From contig NC_135176.1 of assembly GCF_041146795.1 (NCBI RefSeq), positions 18,983,786-19,047,785 of the forward strand: a stretch of 64,000 nt of DNA, given 5' to 3'. Shown here piece by piece: positions 11,662-24,516 of this stretch. A model generated the notes under the pieces. The model was given only the letters and a program-made list of their open reading frames with translations. It ran no database searches and was not told the DNA's origin. The stretch is from Maylandia zebra. Lineage: Eukaryota; Chordata; Actinopteri; Cichliformes; Cichlidae. Position 1 is the stretch's first letter, and every line of letters begins with the position of its first letter. A program made the translations under genes and the position numbers.

Positions 11662-13361
11662 GATGATGATGATGACGAAGTCTTCAGAGAGATTCTGGTG
11701 CAAGGAAAAAAAATTCAGAAACACAAAACTCTAATTTAAAGGTTTTTCTTGAAAGAACAGAGATTATTACCTGTGCACGGTGGCAAGCAACTGATTCTTC
11801 CTTGCAAGAGAAGCACCTTGGAATTGCCAAATGTGATATGTGCAGCATCTTATATTCACACTGTCTTACGCAAGTTTGAAATCCCACCCCCAAAAATGTA
11901 GAACAGCTATTATAGGCTGTGGCTGAGAGGAATGGGTTGGACAACAAAATAGATTTTCTCTGGAAAAAACAGGTGCAAAACCATGACACCTGATAATTTG
12001 ATTTCTTGTAATTTGCATATTGCTCCATCTGCTGAAATCCAGCATGGGTTTGGACATGTTCACACACAGTCAACAACCAGGCATGAAGTCTAACTTTCAA
12101 TAATTTGCTGTGCTTACACTTGTATTAGAAAAAAAATTGTATATACATTCTTACCATGCACACTGTGGCATCAAATAATGTAGTGTTTTCATTTTAGCAC
12201 AATATAACTGAATAAATAAATACAGTTTGTTTGTTTGCTTTGTTTTTGTGATCAGAATGAAGTTTTCCACGTCTTTTAGGAGAACATGTTAAAATATCAT
12301 CTTCTTCAAAGGTGCTGCTGCTACTACATTATCCTGTTGAGTCTATCTTTCAGTTAAAATTATTAAATGTAATTAAAAACATTACCAGTAGTTATTTTTT
12401 TTTCTTTCCAGCTGGTCACTCGGGTTAATGTTTGTCTTATTTAGTAAATAGAAAAGGAAACTTGTATTGGTATTATGGCAGAAAAAAGGCTGAGGTAATG
12501 ACAGTAAATTTTGGGGTTTGAAATCAAATAAAGGAAATTATATATTTATTTATTACATGTTGGGCATTGGTCCTACAAAAAGTTTTAGATGGCTGTTAGA
12601 AGTTGGGACAACTGTCATGAGCATTTTACCTTATTTCGTTAATGTGGTTGTGATATTTACCACTATCATATTCATGTTTTTGGAATAAGAGGCAGAAATA
12701 TGAGGAGGAGTGTGTTAAAACTATTATTTCTGTTCCTCATTAAAACTGATGTTTTGACAAAACTGTTGGCTGAGTTACAGTGAGCAGATCAGTTTCCAGT
12801 GTTTCAATCATTTAACCACATTTCTACACAGTGATCAATACAAATAAATACATCTCAGTATGTCTTTTTCCAGCAGTGCCTACACAAATAGTGATTGCTG
12901 CGTTTGTTTTTCTTGTACTTCACTTAAATATGGGGTGTGCATTTGGCCTGGAGTTTGAAACAAGCTCGCTCTTATCGTAGAGCTGTCACACACATTTTAC
13001 CATGTTTTAACATGTTAGCGTAACAAAGGATGCCTGACATATTTCTTTGCTGCCCGAAGCTAATACCATATCATGTTCCCTGAAAATGTCGACTGAAAAA
13101 AACAAACAAGAAAATCTTATTTAGTTGAAGTGGTTGTGATTGTTACCTGTAGAAATGTTCATTTAGTTGGAATGAGAGAAGAAAATGAGAGAGAGAGTGT
13201 TGTGGTTGTGATAGTAATGTACAGTGATGTGTCTGTAAAAATGCAGATACTGTATAGGAATCCTGTACATCACCAAGTCTCAGGTTTTAGATGATGAGGT
13301 AATGCAATTTTAAGTTCTTGCTTTTGTAATAAAATACAATAAAGTTTATTATGAAATATTG

Positions 13362-13463
13362 TTAACTCATTCACTGCCATTGACGTCTATAGCCGTCAAT
13401 TGCAGTGAATGAGTCAATGGGTTTAACTCATTCACTGCCAATGGCTGGCAGTGAATGAGTTAA
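13362..13463. mobile_element. 102-bp MITE with TTAA ends, unit A copy
   Basis: Starts TTAACTCATTCACTGCCA and ends with its reverse complement, TGGCAGTGAATGAGTTAA. The interior holds a second partial inverted copy. TTAA ends suggest a piggyBac-type target. The same element is at 24399-24500 in unit B, so it predates the duplication. Confidence 0.7.
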
Positions 13464-13479
13464 ATGTCGTCTTGATGCA

Positions 13480-13800
13480 TGCTCAATCATCCAGGTAAGT
13501 AATTCTCCAAAAGTTGATTCTGTTCCTATGGACGTAGCATTTTCAGTGGGAGAAATGTTTCGTCACTCGTCCAAGTGACTTCTTCAGTCTCAGCTGACTG
13601 CAGGTTTCCACAATCTTATAAACAATACATTTGCATAATGACTGAAACCAGCCCACTGAATGAACAATGGGCTGGGAGGTCAGTTCCTTGATCAATAATA
13701 TGTAAATTCTTATGTCATGTCCATTGATCATGGTCATGAGAGGTGACCACTGATCATGGTCGCCTCTCATGACCACAATGGAGGCGTGCTGTGTATATAT
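13480..13800. mobile_element. Single arm of the long foldback element, unit A
   Basis: Matches one arm of the 68-653 element (TCTCCAAAAGTTGATTCTGT, then GGGAGAAATGTTTCGTCACT, then the GGGCTGGGAGGTCAGTTCCT segment). The second arm is absent. The TTAA MITE abuts its outer end. Confidence 0.7.
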
Positions 13801-14430
13801 GCACAAGTTGGTAAATTAACTCTGGCTTCAATTGCACTGTCTCCTCATTACATATGGAATATGTAACGGAGTGGAGAGATAGTCTCAATATGATAGAGAA
13901 CGTACGGTGATATTGTAATCTTGTGGTCCTCCTGTGAGGTAATCAACAATCCAGGACACAAGAGACGCATCAACCTGCAGCGAACTGAAGGTGATCCTGA
14001 TGTAGCCTGAAAATAGGTCAGAGCTGGTCAAGGATGAGTCTTTCCAGCATCTTCATGACGTGAGAAGTCAGTGCAACAGGCTTGCAATCTTGGGGGTCTC
14101 CAGGATGTGGAGTCATTGGTACAGGAATGAGGCGTGACGTTTTCCACAGCACTAGGACCCTCTGCAGACAAAACTCCACAAAGCTGCGAGGCACAGGCCT
14201 TGAGCTGTCTGCTGTGCCTCACCTCTAATCTAAGTCATTGAACTGAGGGGTGTACTACAAAGGGAGATTAATGGGTTACTGAGGTATGTTTGGCCTAAAA
14301 TCAGACTTCGAATGCCTCATGAAAGTGGTTCTTTTCTCCTGACTAGATCCCTATGGTAACATACAATTTGTTGAGCACATAACCTGCCCTGAACCAGGTA
14401 ATATTCAGAGTTAACACGCATGTAAGCACC

Positions 14431-14748
14431 ACAGTGTGGCTCAAGAGTTGAGTGTTCGCCTTGTAATCGGAAGGTTGCCGGTTCGAGCCCCGGCTTGGAC
14501 GGTCTCGGTCGTTGTGTCCTTGGGCAAGACACTTCACCCGTTGCCTACTGGTGGTGGTCAGAGGGCCCGGTGGTGCCAGTGTTTGGCAGCCTCGCCTCTG
14601 TCAGTGCGCCCCAGGGTGGCTGTGGCTACAATGTAGCTTGCCATCACCTGTGTGTGAATGGGTAGATGACTGGTTTTGTAAAGCGCTTTGGGGTCCTTAG
14701 GGACTAGTAAAGCGCTATATAAATACAGACCATTTACCATTTTTACTT
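14431..14748 (+). mobile_element. tRNA-derived SINE, unit A (full length)
   Basis: The 5' part carries a Pol III B-box-like GGTTCGAGCCC preceded by a tRNA-like A-box region. The conserved body contains GGGCAAGACACTTCACC and GTCAGTGCGCCCCAGGG. The 3' tail has AAGCGCTATATAAAT. Typical of V-SINE/AFC-like teleost SINEs. Confidence 0.8.
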
Positions 14749-16512
14749 CAACAATGAATGAAAAAAATTTCAGTAACTCTTTTATTCATAGTACATAGCG
14801 GTGCTATCTAGATTATCTACTTAAGAGATTTTGAATGACCTGGTCACACTGTAAGGTCTCTGATTGGAGTAGACAATACTGCATTAACCTGTTATGTGCA
14901 GAAGAGGGAAATTAGGTATCAAACGCTGCCTTAGATTTGAAGATGCACAAATCCTGAAACAGAAAGCCTGGGCTAGAGACCAGTTTAAGAAAGTTGATGA
15001 GTGTTGTCATCAGGGATGGGAACTGATAATAATTTTCTGACTCTCATTCCGTTACAAATATTACGTATTGATTTAATTCCTTGCCGATACTCTTATCGGT
15101 TCTTAATACCCGCCTTTGAGAGTTACCACCAATACTAAGAAGCATATTGTCTGCACCGGTATTTTCCTCCTCTGACACACTAACAGATAAGTGGGACTGT
15201 TAGACAAGCAGACTTCTCAATTCCCATCACTATTTGTCATAATACACTTTATGTGGTGTTCTTTTTCAGGAGTTCAGGAGATAATCTATTTTATTATTAT
15301 GCATTTAAATAGTTGGGTTGCAAAGCTGTGGACTTCTGTATGTCAGGCAGTTTGCACACAGAGAAGTGAATTACAGTTCATAACTCAAAGCATATATTAG
15401 ACACATGACATCGGGAAATGTTTGTGATTGGCTATGGGTGAGCAAATTCCACTGTGTTCTCCTTGTGACCTTTTGCATGTCAGTGGTCTTGGGTTTCCAA
15501 TCAGGGATCTTGTCCTGTGTGAGAAAACTTGGCAGGTGGCAGCTAGTCCTCATGCAGCAGTCGCCCCTACCTTATGTCGGAGCAGGAGATATTCACCCCT
15601 ATGCGTACAAACTGCAAATGAATTGTGCATGTGCAAAGCTGTTGCTTCCCTTGGCAACACTGCTCACAAAATGTCAAAGCAGCCTCTCCCTATTTGAAAC
15701 TGTGTAAGTGTTTAGCCATTTACCTCTCCTGCCTCTGAGTTAACCCTTCACACTGTGTGCTTATATCTAACGAGGAGTGTATCAACTCTATTATTAGCAT
15801 ATATTGGAATCAATGTTAAAAAGAAACTATCAAAAAACTTCTTTCTAACAGTTACCTCCTACTGAGTTTTTATTAAGTGAGATGATGCAAAGAGAGCTGG
15901 ATATGTTTTAACTTGCTTTGTAGTACATCCATCTGAACCACGTTTATATTGTTGTTGCCTTTTTAATGAAATTATTTGAAAACAAATGGTGAGACAGTGG
16001 AGGTGTCACATGGTGAATGTCTATGTTGCAGTCATATTTATATGAAAAAATGGTAGAAGGGACTGATCACAAAAGATTAACTGGTCTACGGTGATTCTCC
16101 AAGCAAATCAAAAAGGGTTATGTTGTCAGCCTTGTCACCCTGACAGAAAATGTCCTGCTTTCCCATTGGTGAAGGAAGACGTTATTCCTGTAACAGCAAG
16201 TCTCCTGATTTTGTTGGGTCTAGTTGTACATAGAAATGATGGACCACTGAAAGAAAAAAAAGAGGCTTTTTTTTTTTCAATTTAAATTTGTTAGGGTTAT
16301 GTCCAAAATCTGCGTTGTGCACAAAAAAAAACTAACCTGAATTGAAATTCAAATTAATACTTCAACAATCATGTTTTGCAGTGTTAGTCAGTAAGTGACT
16401 GGCTGCTCCCATATGGGATTAGAACGATGCCACCTTATCCCATAGTTCAGCCGATACGTATATACGCAGCGAACGTCATTGACAGGCTATGACAGCGTCC
16501 TTATGTGCTGAC

Positions 16513-17516
16513 CAGTGTTGGTCAAGTTACTTGAAAAAAGTAATCAGTAACTAATTACTGATTACTTCCCCAAAAAAGTAATCCAGTTACTTTACTGATT
16601 ACTTATTTTCAAAAGTAATTAATTACTTAGTTACTTAGTTACTTTTTAAAAGCACGATTTACAACCTGAATAGGTAATAAAGCGATAGATCTTTCAGCCC
16701 AATTCTACTTTTTCTGCATAATACATCATACAAAATGTAATCAAATGGAAAAGTCCCTTTTTAAAACTTGTTTTATTAGTTTTAATCTTTTAACTTTATG
16801 CATCAAGCAAAAATTAAATTATATGCAACATTCTCTGACTGGAAGAAATTTGTTTAACATTTAAACCTATTTTCTGCACATTCCAGCACATAAATTTTTT
16901 TGTGTGTTTACACTCACTCTTTCAAATAGATGCAAGTAAAACACAGCAGAAAATAAATAAAGTCAAAGACTAGCGGTCCTTTTGCTCTATTTTCACCTGT
17001 AAAGCAGGAGTGGCGTAGGCGGAGGTTTACCCTGGTGCAGGTGTGCCGCAGCGGTCAGTGGAAGAATCCGCGAGTTTCTCTGTGAGTTTCCCATTACGTG
17101 GTAGCGCACTTGGTGCTTGCTTGGAAGTTTAGGGGGTTTTTTTTCGCTGTAAAAAGAAGTTTTCTTCCCACGCGCAACGGAAACTAATGTTTTTGTCACT
17201 TTTTATGGAATCAAACTCAAAGTAAGGTCAGTACTTCCACGCTTTAAACGCTGCACGCTCATAATCTCTCCCGCACTGGATATATGATCCACTGTTGATC
17301 TGCACACAGCTTTTGTCACGAACATCACACTCGCTTCCGTCACTGTCATGAGACATTCTCGCAAAAAAAATAACGGTTTTAGTAACGCAGTAACGCAGCG
17401 TTCCTACGGGAAAGTAACGGTAATCTAATTACCGTTTTTGCAATACTAATCCCTTACTTTACTCGTTACTTGAAAAAAGTAATCGGATTACAGTAACGCG
17501 TTACTGCCCATCTCTG
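16513..17516. mobile_element. 1,004-bp non-autonomous hAT, only in unit A
   Basis: Starts CAGTGTTGGTCAAGTTACTT; the reverse strand of the right end reads CAGAGATGGGCAGTAACGCG. The flanks GTGCTGAC (16505-16512) and GTGCCGAC (17517-17524) form an 8-bp target duplication with one mismatch. Unit B keeps the empty site GTGCCGAC at 27565-27572. No transposase frame. Confidence 0.92.
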
Positions 17517-18414
17517 GTGCCGACACCGGTGTTTTAGCTAGCAAAGCGGCGTGGCTGATGTGGAGTGAAGCCACGTTAATGACAACGTGTACAAGCATTG
17601 GAGATGTGAGCAGGACAGACGGAACAATTGACAGAAAAAGTGTTGACTTTATACCAGTTTTTAAATTGTGTTGATAGGCCACGTAAAACCAGAGTTGTGA
17701 TAAAAATATGCAATGTTTGGTTTTCTTCCTGAGTACTGTTTATGTTTACTGCGGGAAGAAACGGTAAAAACGGCGTTTTATAAGGAAAACGCTCGAAAGC
17801 CTGTGAGCAAAAACAAACTCCACCCCCCACCTTTCCTATTGGTCCAAAAAAGTACCATGTCGACCAATCAAAAAATGATATGGCAACGTGGCATCTTGTT
17901 GTTAAGAAACGGGGGGAAGTTTTAGGAGTGACGGCGGTGTTTTGAGATGTGAGAGATTTGAGACGTTTAGCGCAAATCTTGTGTAGTCAGTGTGCAGTGT
18001 AGTCAATAGTTTTGTTGTGTGTGTCAGAACAATGAGGCGACTGCTGAATGTTACAGGTGTTACAGGAGTGATACATCTCCTGTTGTCAGGCCTGCAGGTA
18101 TCAGGCTGTGTTCTCCTTTATCTCATAGTGGACAGAAATGTTTTTTGGAGTGGCACAAATAATTTGTGTGGCATCAGATTTGATGCAGAACAGCTGATTG
18201 TTCTGTAAATAGTTTGAAATGTTTATTTAAAAATGCATTGGCTGCGTTAAAAAAAAAAAATAGCTGCAAAAAACTTTGTTGTTTGCCAAACTGAGTTACT
18301 TTTTTGAAGAAGTAACTATATAATTAATTGCCCAAAATTGGTCATTATATACTGTATTTTGCAGACAGAGAGTTACAGACTCTCTCCCAGACCACAGACT
18401 CATACTCATACGAT

Positions 18415-18690
18415 TGCATGGTTGCCGGTTCGAGCCCCGGCTCGGACAGTCTCGGTCGTTGTGTCCTTGGGCAAGACACTTCACCTACTGCCTACTGGTG
18501 ATGGCCAGAGGGGCCGATGGCGCGATATGGCAGCCTCGCCTCTGTCAGTGCGCCCCAGGGCAGCTGTGGCTACAACTGTAGCTTGCCTCCACCAGTGTGT
18601 GAATGTGAGAGTGAATGAATAGTGGAATTGTATAGCGCTTTGAGGTTCTTGAAAAGCGCTATATAAATGCAATCCATTATTATTATTATT
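18415..18690 (+). mobile_element. tRNA-derived SINE (5' shortened) inside the unit A hAT-like element
   Basis: B-box GGTTCGAGCCC, the GGGCAAGACACTTCACC body and an AAGCGCTATATAAATGCAAT tail followed by a TTA-rich microsatellite. Also present in unit B (28452-28732), so it was inserted before the duplication. Confidence 0.78.
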
Positions 18691-19119
18691 AGTAGTAGTA
18701 GTAGTAATAGTATTATTATTATTATTATAATACAAGTCAGAGCTTTATAAAAAAAAAGTTGTGTTTTCGAAATTGGAGTTCAAGTTATTTTTACTTCCAA
18801 TAGTGTTAACACAATACACAGCTCATGAACAAGATTTATTTATAATTTTTTATTGTAAGTGGGCTAAAGCAGTTAATTAAAAGTAGTCTAACATAAATGT
18901 AAACGCTGCAATTTGATTATTTTAATAAACCATGTACTGTAACTTGGATGGATAAGATGCCGGCGTGACCACAGTGCACACGTCTGATGTCGCTCACAGT
19001 GGTCAAAGGGATTGCTCAGGGAGTTTGTGTGTTCGCTCAGACATGTGAAAAATTAGAGGGAACATTGGTTATGGCTAATGTCTATGCAGTAAAATAAATT
19101 TTCTCTGTTTACTTGTGAC

Positions 19120-19346
19120 TTAAGTGACTCTGAATGTGTTATGGATGTTGGTACCAGAGAGGCTGTTCTGAGTATTTCCGAAACTGCTGTTCTACTTGGA
19201 TTTCCCCGCACAACCAAATCTTTGGACAAGATGGTCCACAAAGACCAAGTATTCAGTGAGGTGCTTGAATGGCCAGGCTACTTCAAGTTGATAGCAAGGC
19301 AACAGTAACAGCACTCGTATGCAGGTATTCAGGAATGCAGGAGAGC
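19120..19346 (+). mobile_element. Decayed Tc1-like fragment, unit A
   Basis: Resembles the 5' coding part of a very common teleost Tc1-like transposase (GGCTGTTCTGAGTATTTC motif). It matches unit B and is cut off at 19346 by the GC-rich repeat. Confidence 0.6.
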
Positions 19347-19347
19347 A

Positions 19348-20053
19348 TGGGTCTAGGTGCCGTTTCTGCCTCTGGGGGCGAGGGTACCTGGACCTGGGGT
19401 ATAGAGTATGTTTGGGGAGTGTGATTGTGTGTGCAATGTCAATTTGTGTCTATCCTTACGTTGGGTGAGTGCTGAGTATTTGTATATGTGTGCATGAGGG
19501 TGGGAATGCATGTTTGCGTCTGTGTGTGCCTGTTTGTCTTTGTCTATATGTCAGGTTGGGTCTTAGACTCCACCTCTCTGGGAACCCCCAGGCCCCCTGA
19601 AGTATGGAGGCCTATCTCCCCTCACCACACTCCCTGCCGGTGGCTGATGCCCTCAGGGGTCGGCGCGTTGGTGGTTCTTGGTGTTCGGGGCTGGGCGCTC
19701 AGGTATGTACCAGCTCACTCCCGGTGGCTACTTGGCGGGGCCTGGCGCCTGTTGCTCGGTCAGGCCTCTTCCAGCACGTAGGGGGCCCTACGGTTCACTC
19801 CGGCACAGCTGGCTGCCAGCAGAGCCGGCGGGCACGCCAGTGCAGCCCCCTCTGGCTTCTGCTCCGTGGCTGCTGGGTGACCCCTCATCTGGGGCTCTTC
19901 TCAGCTCTTCCCAGGAGGATGACACGGATGCCCCTCCGGTGGGCCTCCTTGAGCTCTCGCACTCTGGGGCTTCTGGATGTCTGGAGCCTGGATCTCCTCC
20001 ATGCCTGCTTCATGCCCTGGGGGACAGGGCTATGGCCCTCTACACCCTCTAGC
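19348..20053 (+). repeat. GC-rich 0.7-kb dispersed repeat, copy R1
   Basis: Starts GGTCTAGGTGCCGTTTCTGC and matches 35221-35924 almost throughout, in the same orientation. It is much more GC-rich than its surroundings and contains overlapping open frames that I judge non-coding. The longer copy R2 ends in an AATAAAATAAA-type tail, so this may be the 3' region of a LINE. It lies about 0.4 kb downstream of calpain copy 2. Confidence 0.75.
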
Positions 20054-20054
20054 A

Positions 20055-20285
20055 CAGCGGTCCCCAACCTTTTTTGCGCCACGGACCGGTTTATGCCCGA
20101 CAATATTTTCATGGACCGGCCTTTAAAGTGTCGCGGATAAATACAACAAAATAAAACTAGTACCGGTACCGAAAAAAAGAAGGTTTATTCATAACACACG
20201 TGAAAAGACCCAGGAAAACCGAGTAAACAATAAAAACAATAACAAAATAACGCTGAAAACCGATAAAAACCCTGAAAACTATACA
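20055..20285 (+). mobile_element. Dispersed element starting CAGCGGTCCCCAACC
   Basis: The start CAGCGGTCCCCAACCTTTTT, followed by GGACCGG motifs, is a repeat I recognise as widespread in vertebrates. The class is unresolved here and the right boundary is approximate. Confidence 0.45.
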
Positions 20286-20480
20286 TTTCACACAATCATG
20301 TGACCATTTTTAACCCAACCAACCGTATTTCACAGCCAGCAGAGATAACACAGCTCATGTCTGGCTAACAAATAGGAAATTACCCTATGGTGTCTTTTGT
20401 TAAGTAAATAATTCATGTAGTTTATTATCCTGAATTAATCATTTTAATCCTTCATTATGTGAAGGATTCTTTACATAATC

Positions 20481-22765
20481 TTATTCGTCAGTCTTGGTGT
20501 AGACAGTGAGAGTGAAATCTGCAGTGATGTTGGGTTCTTTGGTGGATGGGATGATCACATACTCTCCAGGTTCCAGACTGTGGAGTTCAATGAGATCTCG
20601 CCGAGTGCTGTAAGTCTTTTCTGCCTTCACAGGCCTGTTCCTCTGAAAGAAATCCTGTTGCAGGCGTCCTTGTGGGGTCTGGGAGAAATATGAAGGAATG
20701 TCTATGGTGGCGTCTCAGTGTACATTGTTATTAAAGTTATTAAAATGCTGAATTTACTGGTGTACTTTACACAGTCAAGTTTCATATATTTGTTATTGTT
20801 TGTACTTACCCCTGGCGGAATCTGTTAATTGGAAAATGGTAAGAATAACTTCATTAAACTGTTTCGGACGAACCAATTTCTATAGTGACTTTAAATAATG
20901 AATGCGAAATCAGCGAAGACCATTTTTTTTAAATTATCAATGTCATTATTGTCTTACTAACTCAGCTGCTCAATTAGGTAAGTACTTTTGTCTTAATTAC
21001 AGGATGATACAATTGTTTTAATAATTTAGTTTCTTGTCCTTCAGTATTCGGTTGCAATATTTAACAGTTATTTAAATTAAAGGAAGCACATTGAGAATGA
21101 ATACCTTATAGATGGTAAGTGTAGTTTTGTGGAGGCGTATCTCTTTGCGATTTCCCTGATGAGGTTTCTGCATCAGGGAGAGCACGATGTTTTTGTCTCC
21201 TGGCTCCTTCTTGTCTATAACAGTCACTCGGATGCGATACTGAGGGTTTGTTGCAAAGGTGGCTACAGAGAGTGAGGAAACATTCATCTTGTTAGTTACA
21301 TTTTAGAAATTTATTTCAAAAATTTGCACAGATAAAAGAAACATGTAATAACTATATTATTATTTTAGTGATAGTTAAAGTTTAGATAGGAATGAACTTG
21401 TCTTACAGTGTTTCACATTGCCACCTGCAGATGTCCCTGCTACCCAGCTCCCATCGTAAATCATGCAATTCCACTGACATTTTAAGTCTCCATCAAGAAA
21501 GTTAGGGGTCTCACAGCAGATGGATACGTAAGCAAAATAGGAACAGAAGTCCTCCATTTGCATCCTGACAGACGGATAAGCAGATAGAGATTTTTAAAAA
21601 AAAGGAAATAAAGATTAAATATCAACCAATAAGACGTATGCTCTTTGGTATTGCATCAAAACGATATGATTTTGATTTTTTGTTTTTGAGTTCTTAAAAG
21701 CTTTTTTTAACTATTGAGAGTAATCAGTGTGCAAAATTTAGAATTTACCAGAACTCTCCGTCGTCACAGTCGAAACACTTTTTTTTTTACTTCTGGACTT
21801 ACTTTGTCCCACAAATCTGACCTGAGAACACAAAACAAATAAGTTAATGACAGACTTTAATACAGCAAAACAGATATATTTAATATACAAAAATATATGG
21901 CAAAGTCTAGTGCAGCATTTCTTTCTTGAGGTCGATAAATGTTTTCCACTGTGCTGAACACTCTCCTTTAATATGTGACAATGTTTGTCATTTTTTTCAT
22001 TTGGCTGGAAGTTCTTGAGTTGTTATTCTTTATAATAGAAAGCATCCTCTGATCATCCACCACTATTGTTCTCTGTGGATGTCAGTTGTCAGTTGTGTAG
22101 GTGCAACGCTAGTACAAATTGTGTCATTGTCAGCAGTATTTGGACGTTTTATGTTGTTTAATTAAGTCAAGTACTTGTCGCTCCATTTTCCGTTCCACTC
22201 CCGTTTGCCCCATGGGTTCATGACTCGCACCAGTCGTACTTTGGAGTCATTTAATTCCACCTTCAGATGAAATAATGAAGTGAAGACATCAGGTATTGGA
22301 AATGCTTCAGTAATGGTATCACATTATCACATTCATTGATACTATCACAATTTTTGCAATTAAGTTTTCTTAGCTCTTGTTTTCACTCTTTCCCTATGCT
22401 GAATGCAAATTTCTAGGTTCATGGTTTACCTCAGTGACACCTGTGATGGAATATGCATGCCGCGTCACCAATCCAGTGTCAGCCGAAGGACCCTGAAAAA
22501 GACAGAACAAGGTTTGTTTTTTTAATCTATTGTTATTGATTTTTGTTGGGGGGGGGGGGGTTGTCTGTGTTTTACCTCTTCGTAGGAAGTCCAGCAACAA
22601 ATCAGTGATTGACACTGAGTTGCTCTGTTTAATGTGAGCCAAAGATCACCATGGCCAGCTGAGTTCATCTCCTTCAGTTTGTAAGTCTGGTTTACACCTC
22701 CAGTGAAATCTTTCCAGGCCTCTGATGGAAACCCAGCATGCATGTCTGCATACGAGCCACAAAGT
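20481..22765 (-). pseudogene. Calpain copy 2, 5'-truncated
   Basis: Homologues of exons 5-12 are present: 22576-22765, 22430-22492, 22175-22260, 21749-21821, 21407-21564, 21105-21262, 20810-20821 and 20481-20678. Exons 1-4, including the catalytic Cys exon, are missing. Just upstream (about 22870) the sequence switches to the region that lies upstream of copy 1. Exon 8 is 73 nt instead of 72 because its A/T homopolymer is one base longer, which shifts the frame. The His (TRHAYSITG) and Asn (VMNPWG) motifs remain. It ends VYTKTDE-stop like the other copies. No intact protease can be made. High similarity to copies 1 and 3 means recent inactivation. Confidence 0.88.
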
Positions 22766-24398
22766 CTGAAGGAGGCACCCAGAAGGAGAAACATTTTTAA
22801 ATCAATGACATTCATATCAGAAATGTGACCTTCTAAACTGATTTACATGAAAGTGTGAGAGATGGTTATTTACTTACTTATATATCTTATATTCACACTG
22901 TCTTACACAAGTTTGAAATCCCACCCCCAAAAATATAGAACAGCTATTATAGGCTGTGGCTGAGAGGAATGGGTTGGACAACAAAATAGATTTTCTCTGG
23001 AAAAAACAGATGCAGAACCATGACACCTGATATTTTGATTTCTTGTAATTTGCATATTGCTCCATCTGCTGAAATCCAGCATGGGTTTGGACATGTTCAC
23101 ACACAGTCAACAACCAGGCATGAAGTCTAACTTTCAATAATTTGCTGTGCTTACACTTGTATTAGAAAAAAAATTGTATATACATTCTTACCATGCACAC
23201 TGTGGCATCAAATAATGTAGTGTTTTCATTTTAGCACAATATAACTGAATAAATAAATACAGTTTGTTTGTTTGCTTTGTTTTTGTGATCAGAATGAAGT
23301 TTTCCACGTCTTTTAGGAGAACATGTTAAAATATCATCTTCTTCAAAGGTGCTGCTGCTACTACATTATCCTGTTGAGTCTATCTTTCAGTTAAAATTAT
23401 TAAATGTAATTAAAAACATTACCAGTAGTTATTTTTTTTCTTTCCAGCTGGTCACTCGGGTTAATGTTTGTCTTATTTAGTAAATAGAAAAAGGAAACTT
23501 GTATTGGTATTATGGCAGAAAAAAGGCTGAGGTAATGACAGTAAATTTTGGGGTTTGAAATCAAATAAAGGAAATTATATATTTATTTATTACATGTTGG
23601 GCATTGGTCCTACAAAAAGTTTTAGATGGCTGTTAGAAGTTGGGACAACTGTCATGAGCATTTTACCGTATTTCGTTAATGTGGTTGTGATATTTACCAC
23701 TATCATATTCATGTTTTTGGAATAAGAGGCAGAAATATGAGGAGGAGTGTGTTAAAACTATTATTTCTGTTCCTCATTAAAACTGATGTTTTGACAAAAC
23801 TGTTGGCTGAGTTACAGTGAGCAGATCAGTTTCCAGTGTTTCAATCATTTAACCACATTTCTACACAGTGATCAATACAAATAAATACATCTCAGTATGT
23901 CTTTTTCCAGCAGTGCCTACACAAAGAGTGATTGCTGCGTTTGTTTTTCTTGTACTTCACTTAAATATGGGGTGTGCATTTGGCCTGGAGTTTGAAACAA
24001 GCTCGCTCTTATCGTAGAGCTGTCACACACATTTTACCATGTTTTAACATGTTAGCGTAACAAAGGATGCCTGACATATTTCTTTGCTGCCCGAAGCTAA
24101 TACCATATCATGTTCCCTGAAAATGTCGACTGAAAAAAACAAACAAGAAAATCTTATTTAGTTGAAGTGGTTGTGATTGTTACCTGTAGAAATGTTCATT
24201 TAGTTGGAATGAGAGAAGAAAATGAGAGAGAGAGTGTTGTGGTTGTGATAGTAATGTACAGTGATGTGTCTGTAAAAATGCAGATACTGTATAGGAATCC
24301 TGTACATCACCAAGTCTCAGGTTTTAGATGATGAGGTAATGCAATTTTAAGTTCTTGCTTTTGTAATAAAATACAATAAAGTTTATTATGAAATATTG

Positions 24399-24500
24399 TT
24401 AACTCATTCACTGCCATTGACGTCTATAGCCGTCAATTGCAGTGAATGAGTCAATGGGTTTAACTCATTCACTGCCAATGGCTGGCAGTGAATGAGTTAA
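24399..24500. mobile_element. 102-bp MITE with TTAA ends, unit B copy
   Basis: Same ends and length as 13362-13463. Confidence 0.7.
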
Positions 24501-24516
24501 ATGTCGTCTTGATGCA

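Larger units (their letters stand above)
16300..19067 (-). mobile_element. hAT-like element ending TTAGAGGGAACATTG, unit A copy
   Basis: The right end TTAGAGGGAACATTG at 19067 is complementary to the CAATGTTCCCTCTAA start of a related copy at 56821. The left end is truncated. The body shares long stretches with 27358-29453 and 56886-58060. It resembles Zaphod-type hAT elements by its termini (from memory, not searched). It holds two nested insertions: a hAT at 16513-17516 and a SINE at about 18415-18690. Confidence 0.65.
11844..19346 (+). repeat. Segmental duplication, unit A (partner 22884-29736)
   Basis: From about 180 bp upstream of the copy 1 calpain start codon onward, the sequence matches 22884-29736 with only scattered substitutions and a few clean indels. 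Differences seen: a 1,004-bp hAT only in A (16513-17516), a 28-bp difference near 15530/26570, an altered SINE tail near 14700/25735, and a LINE-tail plus CA-repeat insertion only in B (28817-29187). The near-identity suggests a recent tandem duplication. No intact gene lies in the unit; 12100-13350 and 14750-16290 show nothing recognisable. Confidence 0.92.

Noticed and set aside
14431-14748. tRNA gene suggested by GGTTCGAGCCC B-boxes at the five SINE loci
   Set aside because: No tRNA cloverleaf with acceptor stem; each is the head of a SINE with the same body and tail.
19488-20140. Open frames up to 178 codons in the GC-rich repeat R1 (and similar in R2)
   Set aside because: Overlapping frames in a GC-rich dispersed repeat, no recognised domain and no splice context.
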